This document shows, piece after piece, positions 1 through 6,698 of a stretch of 12,324 bases of DNA. The translations under genes were made by a program, and so were the position numbers. Source of the DNA: Acidimicrobiales bacterium (GTDB taxonomy: Bacteria; Actinomycetota; Acidimicrobiia; Acidimicrobiales; Poriferisodalaceae); NCBI GenBank assembly GCA_030749275.1, contig JASMKJ010000523.1, positions 1 through 12,324 on the forward strand, in the 5' to 3' direction. The notes under the pieces were generated by a model, which was not told the DNA's origin, did not search any database, and worked only from the letters and a program-made list of their open reading frames with translations. Position 1 is the first letter of the stretch, and every line of letters starts with the position of its first letter.

Positions 1-458
1 CGGTAGTGGCGGAGGCTAAACAGGTCCTTGGAGCAAAGATAGCGGCGGGTGAAACTGAAGGCCTTCGAGGAGCAATTGGTACACCCGACCAGCTCCGGTC
101 CTTCTTGGAACGCTACGAGCAAGCGGGTGTCGATCAAGTCATATTTGTCCTTCAGGCAGGGAACAATCGTCACGAGCACATCATGGAGAGTATTGATATT
201 TTTGGAACTGAAATCTTGCCGGAGTTCAAAGAAAGGGACCCTCAAGCTCGATCTAAAAAGGCTAAGAGGCTCGGTCCGCACATCGAAGCTGCTATGGCTC
301 GAAAGGTACGTTCCGCACCTCCACTACCCGAAAACTATTCGATGCCGGCGTTACCCAAGATGCTCCTCCAAGAGCACGGCGGAGAAGAACTCTTGGACAA
401 GATCGCTGAGGGATCCGCTACCGGTCAGTTCGATGCCTTTCGCGACTTGGCGAACTGA
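1..458 (+). CDS. LLM class (luciferase-like) flavin-dependent oxidoreductase, C-terminal part, 5' end outside window
   Basis: The frame is open to the left edge (codons in phase from position 3), so the GTG at 6 is probably internal and only about 150 C-terminal residues are present. They contain the end of the luciferase-like TIM barrel: a GTPDQLRSFLERYEQAGVDQ stretch near residues 25-44, then VIFVLQAG, which matches the phosphate-binding end of bacterial luciferase-type monooxygenases, and a FGTEILPEFKERDP helix. About 75 further residues follow, rich in Lys, Arg, Ala and Glu (RLGPHIEAAMARK), and end at TGA 456-458. Family members use FMN or F420 to oxidise or reduce small organic substrates in the cytoplasm. 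The substrate cannot be told from this part. The gene converges on livF and is probably unrelated to that operon. Family assignment is good; cofactor and substrate are unknown. Confidence 0.8.
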   Translation, partial: VVAEAKQVLGAKIAAGETEGLRGAIGTPDQLRSFLERYEQAGVDQVIFVLQAGNNRHEHIMESIDIFGTEILPEFKERDPQARSKKAKRLGPHIEAAMARKVRSAPPLPENYSMPALPKMLLQEHGGEELLDKIAEGSATGQFDAFRDLAN

Positions 459-560
459 TCGGCATCGAGGGCTTACCTGCCAACGCCAAACTGATGCCGG
501 TTTGCGTCTAGCTACAGAGAAGTTGACGTTATGGTTCGATTCTCTGGGTGTGGACGTCTC
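459..560. other. Convergent intergenic gap between the oxidoreductase and livF
   Basis: These 102 bp separate two convergent genes, where terminators would be expected. The only inverted repeat I see is a 7-bp pair (cggcatc at 460-466, gatgccg at 493-499) with a 26-nt loop and no T-run on either side. I do not regard it as a terminator. No small gene is supported here. Confidence 0.5.
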
Positions 561-1298
561 TTACCCGTTGCCTGACTCACCGAGGTAGCTGGCGCGCAAT
601 TCCGGGTTTGCGAGCAGTGCCTCGGCACTGTCGTCTAGGACCACTTTCCCTGTCTGTAAGACCCAGCCCCGGTCCGCAATTGACAACGCCATATTGGCGT
701 TTTGTTCAACCATGAAAATCGCTACCCCTTCTTCATGAATTTGTTGAATTAGCTCAAAGTTTGCTTGAACTAGGGCAGGGGCCAGCCCCATTGAGGGTTC
801 GTCCATCAACAGAACTCGGGGGTCAGACATTAAGGCTCGTCCTAAGGCAACCATTTGTTGTTCTCCGCCGGACAAGGTCCCCGACTTTTGGTTCATCCGC
901 TCCTTTACTCGAGGAAACAACTCGAAGATACGCTCCATGTCGTTGGCAATCCCTTCGCGATCAGTTCGAAGGTATGCACCGAGCTCTAGATTTTCTTTGA
1001 CTGATAGTCGCTTAAAGAGGCGTCTGTTTTCGGGCACCATGGTGACGCCACGTTCGACTCGATAGCTAGTGGATTGGTGAGTCACTGATTCTCCATCAAG
1101 GACCACGTCTCCGGTCGTCGGTGTGACCATCCCAAGCAATGTCTTAAGGGTTGTACTTTTCCCGCTCGCGTTTCCGCCCAGTAGACAAACGAGTTCGCCC
1201 GGATATATGGCTAGATCCACATCTTTCAGGATGTGGACAGCGCCGTAGTGGGTATTGACCCCACGTAACTCCAGGAGCGGCACACCATCGCTGCTCAA
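561..1298 (-). CDS. livF: Branched-chain amino acid ABC transporter ATP-binding protein LivF
   Basis: LivF is one of the two cytoplasmic ATPases that power uptake of branched-chain or other hydrophobic amino acids through LivH/LivM. At 245 aa it has the usual family length (about 235-250). Visible motifs are Walker A GGNASGKST at residues 41-49, a Q-loop-region VPENRRLF near 88-95, signature LSGGEQQM at 142-149, Walker B LLMDEP at 163-168, and VEQN at 197-200, where LivF proteins typically carry Gln in place of the usual H-loop His. The Walker A loop departs from the common GxNGAGKT form but keeps the essential Gly-Lys-Ser. The start is TTG at 1298, overlapping the livG TGA as TTGA. No ATG lies near the start in this frame, so the coupled TTG is the best choice. 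It is the last gene of the liv operon, with stop TAA at 561-563. Confidence 0.93.
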   Translation of the reverse strand: MSSDGVPLLELRGVNTHYGAVHILKDVDLAIYPGELVCLLGGNASGKSTTLKTLLGMVTPTTGDVVLDGESVTHQSTSYRVERGVTMVPENRRLFKRLSVKENLELGAYLRTDREGIANDMERIFELFPRVKERMNQKSGTLSGGEQQMVALGRALMSDPRVLLMDEPSMGLAPALVQANFELIQQIHEEGVAIFMVEQNANMALSIADRGWVLQTGKVVLDDSAEALLANPELRASYLGESGNG

Positions 1299-2101
1299 GG
1301 TGCCTCCTCGTCGTCGGCTACGGCGGATCCCACGGGGCGACCTAGGTATGCCTCAATGACTTTCGGATCATTGGCAACCTGATCATAAGATCCTTGCGCG
1401 ATTGTTTCGCCGTGATCCAAGACGACCACACGGTCAGATACGTCGCGAACCACACTCATATCGTGCTCAATCATCACCACAGTGAAGCCCCATTCGCTTC
1501 GCAGACGGCCGATCAGTGCCGTCAGTTCCGCTGACTCTCGCGGGTTCATACCGGCTACTGGCTCATCTAACAACAACAATCTGGGGCGGGTCGCCATGGC
1601 TCGTGCGACTTCCAGCCGCCTTCTATTCGCGTAGGACAGCACCGAAGCGGGTTGATCAAGGCGATATCCAACAAGTCGAGAACCAAAGAAGGAAAGCACC
1701 TCCTCGCCATAATTTCGAATCGCTTCTTCTTCAGATTTGAAGCTCTTTGTTTGGAAGAGAGCACCGAACACTCGCTGGTCTGTGCGACAGTGTTGGGCCA
1801 CCATGACATTTTCCAGAATCGTCATGTTCGCGAACAACCTCACGTTCTGAAAGGTTCTGGCTATTCCCCGTTCGGTCACTTGACTCGGATCTAAACCGAG
1901 CAAAGATTCGCCTTCGAAAACAATGTCTCCGGTGGTCGGAGTAATCATCCCGCTGATCATGTTAAAGAAAGTGGTTTTCCCGGCCCCGTTAGGGCCGATG
2001 ACGCTTACGATTTCACCTTCATCGACGTGAAAATGCAGATTCTTCAACGCGTGGAGTCCACCGAAAGTCACGCTCAGGTCCCTTATCTCGAGCATGCTCA
2101 T
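1295..2101 (-). CDS. livG: Branched-chain amino acid ABC transporter ATP-binding protein LivG
   Basis: LivG is the second ATPase subunit and pairs with LivF under the LivH/LivM membrane channel. It is 268 aa, within the family range (about 250-270). Motifs: Walker A GPNGAGKTT at residues 36-44, Q-loop RTFQNVRLF at 82-90, signature-region LSYANRRRLE at 155-164, Walker B LLLLDEP at 175-181, D-loop region AGMNP at 183-187 and H-loop IEHDM with His213. The signature reads LSYAN where many LivG proteins have LSYGQ or similar. The extended Q-loop region followed by about 45 residues before the signature, and the AYLG near the C-terminus, are typical of LivG rather than LivF. The start ATG at 2101 overlaps the livM stop as ATGA, and the stop overlaps the livF TTG start, so translation across the junctions is probably coupled. 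The C-terminal tail is acidic (DDEEAP). Confidence 0.94.
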   Translation of the reverse strand: MSMLEIRDLSVTFGGLHALKNLHFHVDEGEIVSVIGPNGAGKTTFFNMISGMITPTTGDIVFEGESLLGLDPSQVTERGIARTFQNVRLFANMTILENVMVAQHCRTDQRVFGALFQTKSFKSEEEAIRNYGEEVLSFFGSRLVGYRLDQPASVLSYANRRRLEVARAMATRPRLLLLDEPVAGMNPRESAELTALIGRLRSEWGFTVVMIEHDMSVVRDVSDRVVVLDHGETIAQGSYDQVANDPKVIEAYLGRPVGSAVADDEEAP

Positions 2102-3885
2102 TGCGAGTCCTCATCATCATCGGTATCTATTTCACCCTTGAGCCATGCATCCTGCAGGAACTCTTCTTGGTGAAGTTCTCGTGTCCGTCGAACGTTGGGA
2201 ACTAAACCTTCTGGACGCTTGAGCATCATCCACACAAGCAATGCCCCATATATCAAAAGCTTGAACTGGCTGAACTCTTGCAACAGGCCTGGCTGTTTCG
2301 GACCACCCAGCACTCCAATTAACACGAGTGCCCCAGCTATCACACCGACAATATTTCCCATGCCGCCCACGATGACAACGACGAGAATGATGATCGACAC
2401 CAACATCAGGAAACTCGTCGGGAAAATTGATCCTACTTTTGCGGAGAAAATTGCTCCCGAGAAACTCGCCAGCACTGCTCCCACCACAAATGCCATCAAC
2501 TTGGTGTTGGTTGTGTTGACTCCCATGGCTTCAGCGACATCTTCATCTTCACGAATTGCCATCCAGGCTCGGCCTAGTCGCGAGTGTTCAAGACGCCACG
2601 ACACATAGATGGCTATGGCACAGAAAACTAAGACCAGCAAGAAAACTGACCTCGGGTCAGTGCCTTTTACGGTGCCGATGCCGACATCGACGCCGGGAAT
2701 GTTGGTAATGCCTTGAGCACCACCAAACCATCCAGACAGCCAGTCGCTGAGGAACAGTAGGCGGATAATCTCACCAAACCCGAGGGTGACAATCGCCAAA
2801 TAGTCGCCTCTCATGCGAATGACGGGTGCTCCAATAAAGAGGCCGACTATGCCGGTGAGGACTACGACGATGATTAGAGCTACAGGCCACGGAAGTTCGG
2901 GTGAAAATCCGGGGGAATTAGGAGATGTGAGAACTGCTGTCGTATATCCGCCGACGGCGAAAAATGCCACATAGCCAAGGTCGAGAATTCCGGCCAACCC
3001 GACCACAATATTGAGACCTAAGGCCAGCAACACGAATAGGCCAACGTTCGCCAACAATTCGTTGGTTATCTTTCCAAGGAAAAACGGAAGCACCAGCATC
3101 AGTGCGGCACCCACGGTCAGCAACAGCAAGTTGACTCTCCTGCGTTCCTCACTTGGCATCTCCACAACCCGTGTTTTGATGCCCTCTATTTTGGAACCGA
3201 CCAGAAGGGGAATCAGTAACGCTAAAGCTGCCACCACAATCGCCCCTGAGACTTCCAAACCGCCGCGTTTGTAATAGATGAAATCGGTAAGAGTCTCTAG
3301 GCCGAAACCTTCCAACAAGTCGGTAAGGAAGGTTTCCAGAACAGAGACTGCTAAGACTGCTAAGGCAACAGCAAGAATTCGAGATCGTACCTTGGCCGGA
3401 ACCACGTGCATCGCTCCGCCCAGAAGTCCCAATGTTGTTCCAAGAATCAACCACAACAACATGCCAAGTCCTGTGGAGCGATCGAATGACAAGAGGTCGA
3501 GTAGCTGCGGACTCCAGTTCACCAGTGGGTCACGCAAATTGAAATTCTGGATCAGGACCATCAGTATGATCAGCCCTGCGGAACTACCTAGGCCGACGAG
3601 TGCGCCAGCTGCAAGATCCTTAGCGTCGCGTTCTCTTTCGCTCATCCCTTCAAGAATGACCACGCTTCCGGCGAGGCTAGCGAACACGAAGGGGACCCAG
3701 AGGAGCGCCAGATAGCCCATGCTCAAAACCGGTTGAATGATGTTTCTTCCATCAAGACCAACTGGCATTCCCGCCAAGGCTATGAATACCGACGAAAGGC
3801 CACCTACGAGCGCGAATCGTATTTGTCTCCGCCAGTTAATACCTGGGGCCTCAAGCATCGACAAGTTGTCAGAAGTAGCAGTCAT
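2098..3885 (-). CDS. livM: Branched-chain amino acid ABC transporter permease LivM with long N-terminal membrane extension
   Basis: LivM is one of the two membrane channel subunits of the transporter. Residues about 252-562 carry the family core: LNIVVGLAGILDLGYVAFFA (291-310), MRGDYLAIVTLGFGEIIR (358-375), the cytoplasmic coupling loop around GRAWMAIREDEDVAEAMGVN (438-457), VGGMGNIVGVIAGA (506-519) and RPEGLVP (557-563). The protein is 595 aa, against about 425 in E. coli and about 300-350 in many bacteria. The excess is an N-terminal region of some 250 residues with about six hydrophobic segments (near 23-43, 54-79, 91-113, 139-163, 169-190 and 212-231), for which I recognise no separate domain. 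A charged loop (about 232-251) joins it to the core. The C-terminal tail is strongly acidic. ATG at 3885 overlaps the livH stop as ATGA, which fixes the start within the operon. No internal stop or frameshift is seen, so the extension appears genuine. Confidence 0.92.
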   Translation of the reverse strand: MTATSDNLSMLEAPGINWRRQIRFALVGGLSSVFIALAGMPVGLDGRNIIQPVLSMGYLALLWVPFVFASLAGSVVILEGMSERERDAKDLAAGALVGLGSSAGLIILMVLIQNFNLRDPLVNWSPQLLDLLSFDRSTGLGMLLWLILGTTLGLLGGAMHVVPAKVRSRILAVALAVLAVSVLETFLTDLLEGFGLETLTDFIYYKRGGLEVSGAIVVAALALLIPLLVGSKIEGIKTRVVEMPSEERRRVNLLLLTVGAALMLVLPFFLGKITNELLANVGLFVLLALGLNIVVGLAGILDLGYVAFFAVGGYTTAVLTSPNSPGFSPELPWPVALIIVVVLTGIVGLFIGAPVIRMRGDYLAIVTLGFGEIIRLLFLSDWLSGWFGGAQGITNIPGVDVGIGTVKGTDPRSVFLLVLVFCAIAIYVSWRLEHSRLGRAWMAIREDEDVAEAMGVNTTNTKLMAFVVGAVLASFSGAIFSAKVGSIFPTSFLMLVSIIILVVVIVGGMGNIVGVIAGALVLIGVLGGPKQPGLLQEFSQFKLLIYGALLVWMMLKRPEGLVPNVRRTRELHQEEFLQDAWLKGEIDTDDDEDSQ

Positions 3886-5009
3886 GCTCGATCCTCGTCC
3901 GACAACCGCTCACCAAATAGCCCGCTCGGGCGGACAAGGAGCACGAAGATAAGAACAGCGAACGCTACTGCGTCCCGCAGTTGTGAGACCCCATCAACAC
4001 CCAGAGGTTCGAGGAGCACTAATGGAGCAGTGGCTTCTGCTGCGCCAAGCGATAGGCCGCCTGCCATTGCTCCGCCCAGATTGCCGATACCGCCGACAAC
4101 GGCGGCGCTAAATGCCTTAATCCCCGGTAAGAAACCAGTCGTGTGGATAACACTACGAAAGAGAATTCCCCAAAGAATTCCAGCCACGCCCGCCATGGCC
4201 CCACCCACCGCGAAAGTAGTAACGATGGTCCGGTTGACGTCAATTCCCATCAAGGCCGCGATCTCTTTGTCTTCGGCGACCGCGCGCATCGCCTTACCTG
4301 TTTTAGTTCGTTCGACCAAGAACCACAGTCCCGCCATCGAAACAGCAGCTGTCAAGAGCACAACTAGTTTCGTTCCCTCTATCTCGAATCCGATTAGAGA
4401 GCGTTTTTGTGAAAGCCAGCTGGGTAGCGATGGGTACGACTTGGCACCTGGACCCAGAAGAACAACCGACATGTTCTGAAGGAAAAATGACACACCAATC
4501 GAGGTGATCAAAGGAATCAACCTTGGCGCACCACGTAAAGGCCGGTAGGCAATCCGTTCCATGATCACTGCTACAGCGGTCGAAATGACAATTGAGGTAA
4601 CCACTACGAACAAGAGGCAGAAAAGAAATGCGTCTTCCCATAAACCGGCGTCGGCAAGTTTGTTTGAGGTAATCATTCCCGACATCGCCCCGACCATGAA
4701 AACTTCACCGTGAGCAAAGTTGATGAAGCCCAACACGCCGTAAACCATTGAGTAGCCGAGCGCTATCAGCCCATACATGGCTCCCTGCGCCAGACCAGTG
4801 ACAAGTAGGCCCTTGAACTGGGGAGCGGTCAGACCGGTTGCGTCGGGATTCAGCCAGCGAGCTAAGGGGTTTTGTGGATCGATCTGTTGAGCGATAAACG
4901 CGATGAGGCCGACAGATATCAGGACAACAAAGGTGATTCGGATGAGCGTGAGGAAACGGTCAACCCACAGCACCCGAGATGTCGGTTTCGCGTCATGCGT
5001 AGTTGCCAC
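3882..5009 (-). CDS. livH: Branched-chain amino acid ABC transporter permease LivH
   Basis: LivH is the partner channel subunit of LivM. Family motifs are GLAQGAMYGLIALGYSMVYG (72-91) followed by FINFAHGEVFMVGA (95-108), the cytoplasmic coupling loop TKTGKAMRAVAEDKEIAALM (235-254), AFSAAVVGGIGNLGGAMAGG (299-318) and RPSGLFGE (360-367). At 375 aa it exceeds E. coli LivH (308) because of an extra N-terminus of about 65 residues with one hydrophobic segment (about 21-41). The start is GTG at 5009; an in-frame TAG lies upstream with no other usual start codon between. A possible weak Shine-Dalgarno (GGAA) sits about 7 nt ahead. GTG at codon 13 is a less likely alternative. It is the first of four overlapping genes, following livJ after a 167-bp gap with stem-loops. 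Confidence 0.93.
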   Translation of the reverse strand: MATTHDAKPTSRVLWVDRFLTLIRITFVVLISVGLIAFIAQQIDPQNPLARWLNPDATGLTAPQFKGLLVTGLAQGAMYGLIALGYSMVYGVLGFINFAHGEVFMVGAMSGMITSNKLADAGLWEDAFLFCLLFVVVTSIVISTAVAVIMERIAYRPLRGAPRLIPLITSIGVSFFLQNMSVVLLGPGAKSYPSLPSWLSQKRSLIGFEIEGTKLVVLLTAAVSMAGLWFLVERTKTGKAMRAVAEDKEIAALMGIDVNRTIVTTFAVGGAMAGVAGILWGILFRSVIHTTGFLPGIKAFSAAVVGGIGNLGGAMAGGLSLGAAEATAPLVLLEPLGVDGVSQLRDAVAFAVLIFVLLVRPSGLFGERLSDEDRA

Positions 5010-5068
5010 GTGCGTTCCAAGATTCGAGGCGGCGGAAATCTAATCCCACTCACCAACGTGCATAACTG

Positions 5069-5112
5069 ACATTCGGCCCCGATCCGGACTGCATCCGGGT
5101 CGGGGCCGATGT
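5069..5112 (-). promoter_or_regulatory. Long GC-rich stem-loop between livJ and livH
   Basis: The left arm tcggccccgatccgga (5073-5088) pairs over all 16 positions with tccgggtcggggccga (5094-5109); one pair is G-T. The loop is 5 nt (ctgca). Three more pairs (5069-5071 with 5110-5112) extend the stem past one bulged base at 5072. On the minus-strand transcript no T-run follows, so it is not a classic intrinsic terminator. It is more likely an mRNA-stabilising or attenuating hairpin downstream of livJ. Confidence 0.75.
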
Positions 5113-5127
5113 CGATTCAGAAATAGC

Positions 5128-5150
5128 TGGCGACTCCGCGAAGTCAGCCA
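5128..5150 (-). promoter_or_regulatory. Second short stem-loop just downstream of livJ
   Basis: tggcgact (5128-5135) pairs with agtc plus gcca (5142-5150) across one bulged A at 5146, with a 6-nt loop. Read on the minus strand, the stem is followed by gctatttctg, a weak T-rich tract. It lies 27 bp past the livJ stop and could be a leaky terminator or 3'-end processing barrier. The pairing is visible; the function is inferred. Confidence 0.45.
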
Positions 5151-5176
5151 ACCGTGCCCTTATTCGGGCGACTTAA

Positions 5177-6490
5177 TCATGGGGCGAAGGAGAAGACTAC
5201 GTTCTCAATCGAACCCGCGAAATCAGCTGAACTGTTTTGCACAACAGTGATTCGCTGCGCTCCACAATCGCCGAAGTCGTCACATGACAATGTGCCGATG
5301 ATGCCTTCATATCCCGACAAGCCGTCGAGGTATTCGCGTACACCAGCCCTATCAATCTCTAGGTTGCCGTCATGCACATGTGATGCGGCCTTGATTGCCT
5401 CCAACAAGATGGTGGTGGCATCGTAAGAGTGCGCCCAGAACGGTGCTTCTGGAGCGTTTCCGTTGTTCGATTCGTAATCAGCTAGGAACTGATCAGCCGT
5501 TACACCGGTGCTCTGGTTGGTGTTGCTGCCGTAACGAAGGTCCGGTCCGGAGAGGTACATACCGTCTGCCTGAGGAAGCTCCATAAACGTCTGTACTTGG
5601 AGACCATCGGCACCAAGCAGCACAACACCATCAAGACCCGATACTCCAGGAGCCTGGTCCGCGACGAAGTCGCCTGCTGGCTGGAAGATCGGGAAGAAAA
5701 GCGCTCCAGGCGAGCCTGCAGCAATTTCGGTGAGTACCGGGACCATGTCGGTGTCTTCTTTGTTGACACCAGTGAATCCGGTCACAGTACCGCCAAGATT
5801 TTCAAATGCATCAGCAAATGCTTGGGCAAGGCCTTGTGTATAGGGATCGCCGTCATGTATCGCAGCCGCTGCACTGATTCCAAGTTCTTCATAGACAAAC
5901 TTGGCCATAGCAGCACCTTGGAAAAGGTCATTATGTGCTGTCCGGTAGTAACCCGGGTGGTAGTTGTCCCCCGCAGTACCTGCAAGGTCAGATGTCAGCG
6001 CAGGCGAAGTATTCGACGGGCTGATCATTACCATTCCAGCCTCGCTGATCAGCGGTGATGCTGCGGTAGCTGCACCAGAGCAAGAGGTGCCGATAACGCC
6101 GACAACCTGCTCGTCAGCAACGATGGTTTGCGCTGCGGCTTGCCCACCGTCAGCCGAGCACAGATCGTCGAGACCTGTGCCAATGGTGACACTGAATCCG
6201 TGTATATCGCCGAAATCAGCAAGAGCTTGTTCGACGCCACGTTGGTTTGGAATGCCGAGGAATGCGACGTCACCCGTGATTGCGTTCAATGAACGAATCT
6301 GGATATCTTCGCCAGCCTCTACAGTGACAACTCCTAAGGAGCCATCCCCGAGACTGTCGTGGGACTCAGCGGCAGACGAGCTACCACTAGACGAATCGCT
6401 ACTGGAATCGTCGTCGGATCCACCGCATGCGGCAGCGACTAACGCAAAGGCAAACATTACGCCTAGCAGTCGCAGGAACTTGAACTTCAT
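5177..6490 (-). CDS. Branched-chain amino acid ABC transporter substrate-binding lipoprotein (LivJ/LivK-like)
   Basis: This is the extracytoplasmic binding component of the transporter, a periplasmic-binding-protein type I fold (Peripla_BP_6 family) that captures the amino acid and delivers it to LivH/LivM. Residues 1-21 form a lipoprotein signal peptide (KFKFLR, then a hydrophobic core) ending in VAAAC with Cys22 as the lipidation site. A Ser/Asp-rich linker (about 24-45) tethers the domain to the membrane. The mature part shows family features: an early Cys111, GTSCSGAATAA (134-144), ISPSNTSPALT (156-166), YYRT (181-184), IHDGDPYTQGLA (211-222) and FWAHSYDATTILLEAI (351-366). Cys111/Cys137 and Cys403/Cys409 could form disulfides. 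The length, 437 aa, is near the upper end for the family. A strong Shine-Dalgarno lies 7 nt before ATG 6490. The ligand (Leu/Ile/Val, another amino acid, or a short amide) cannot be told from sequence alone. Confidence 0.92.
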   Translation of the reverse strand: MKFKFLRLLGVMFAFALVAAACGGSDDDSSSDSSSGSSSAAESHDSLGDGSLGVVTVEAGEDIQIRSLNAITGDVAFLGIPNQRGVEQALADFGDIHGFSVTIGTGLDDLCSADGGQAAAQTIVADEQVVGVIGTSCSGAATAASPLISEAGMVMISPSNTSPALTSDLAGTAGDNYHPGYYRTAHNDLFQGAAMAKFVYEELGISAAAAIHDGDPYTQGLAQAFADAFENLGGTVTGFTGVNKEDTDMVPVLTEIAAGSPGALFFPIFQPAGDFVADQAPGVSGLDGVVLLGADGLQVQTFMELPQADGMYLSGPDLRYGSNTNQSTGVTADQFLADYESNNGNAPEAPFWAHSYDATTILLEAIKAASHVHDGNLEIDRAGVREYLDGLSGYEGIIGTLSCDDFGDCGAQRITVVQNSSADFAGSIENVVFSFAP

Positions 6491-6495
6491 GAATT

Positions 6496-6510
6496 CACCC
6501 TCCCTGGGTG
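6496..6510 (-). promoter_or_regulatory. livJ ribosome binding site inside a small hairpin
   Basis: On the minus strand the Shine-Dalgarno AGGGAGG is 7 nt upstream of ATG 6490 and is the strongest ribosome site seen here, consistent with high expression of a binding protein. The same bases form a perfect 5-bp inverted repeat, CACCC-AGGGA-GGGTG, so part of the Shine-Dalgarno lies in the loop and part in the 3' arm. A hairpin this small may only weakly affect initiation. Confidence 0.6.
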
Positions 6511-6635
6511 TAAAAAATTGGCGTGCTCAGTCGTTTGGTCCGAATGTCCTTACAACCACGGCGCCATGAACAATTAGGAGTCTATTCGCGATTCAACCTA
6601 TAACGGACACTTGTTACTTCATCTGGCGGTAGCGG

Positions 6636-6665
6636 TCTCGGCGATGGGTAGTCTCTCGGCTGGGG
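6636..6665. repeat. Pair of short direct repeats upstream of the cyclodeaminase-family gene
   Basis: TCTCGGC occurs at 6636-6642 and again at 6654-6660, 18 bp apart. Each copy is followed by a G-rich stretch (gatggg and tggggg). They end about 35 bp before ATG 6699. They could be tandem regulator half-sites, but two 7-mers in a G/C-rich leader can also arise by chance. Confidence 0.25.
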
Positions 6666-6698
6666 GGCGGTCTTCCCGGAACGCCAAAAATCTCGAAA

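Larger units (their letters stand above)
5010..5176 (-). other. livJ-livH intercistronic region with two stem-loops
   Basis: This 167-bp stretch is the only sizeable gap inside the transporter operon. It contains no supportable gene but does hold two inverted repeats, listed separately. In many liv operons the binding protein is made in excess over the membrane subunits. A structured gap at this point could produce such a gradient by partial termination or by protecting the livJ message from 3' decay. That role is inference. Confidence 0.6.
6491..6698. promoter_or_regulatory. Divergent promoter region between the liv operon and the cyclodeaminase-family gene
   Basis: This 208-bp gap must hold the promoter for livJ (minus strand) and probably the one for the divergent + strand genes. 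I cannot assign either with confidence. A TATAAC at 6599-6604 on the + strand could be a -10 box, but no good -35 sits 16-18 bp upstream. On the minus strand, TTGAAT (rc of about 6590-6595) has no well-spaced partner. A pair of short direct repeats lies near the right end. No small ORF is convincing. Confidence 0.55.

Noticed and set aside
457..502. Possible terminator hairpin between the left-edge oxidoreductase and livF
   Set aside because: Only about 7 good pairs with a 26-nt loop and no T-run on either strand.
49..588. + strand open frame of 179 codons at the left edge
   Set aside because: It overlaps the oxidoreductase in another frame; the translation is Ser/Arg/Leu-rich without conserved features, whereas the overlapping frame has clear luciferase-family motifs.
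3733..4479. Long + strand open frame (248 codons) opposite livM/livH
   Set aside because: Composition is Ser/Thr/Arg/Pro-rich with no recognisable motif, and the minus strand carries well-supported permease genes across the same bases. It is an antisense shadow.
5964..6569. + strand open frame of 201 codons opposite the livJ start
   Set aside because: It runs antisense through the binding-protein signal peptide and linker, has no family motifs, and its length follows from the biased codons of the real gene.
6574..6604. Candidate + strand promoter (ttagga ... tataac)
   Set aside because: The -35 match is poor and the spacing is 19 bp, so it cannot be told from chance without mapping the transcript start.
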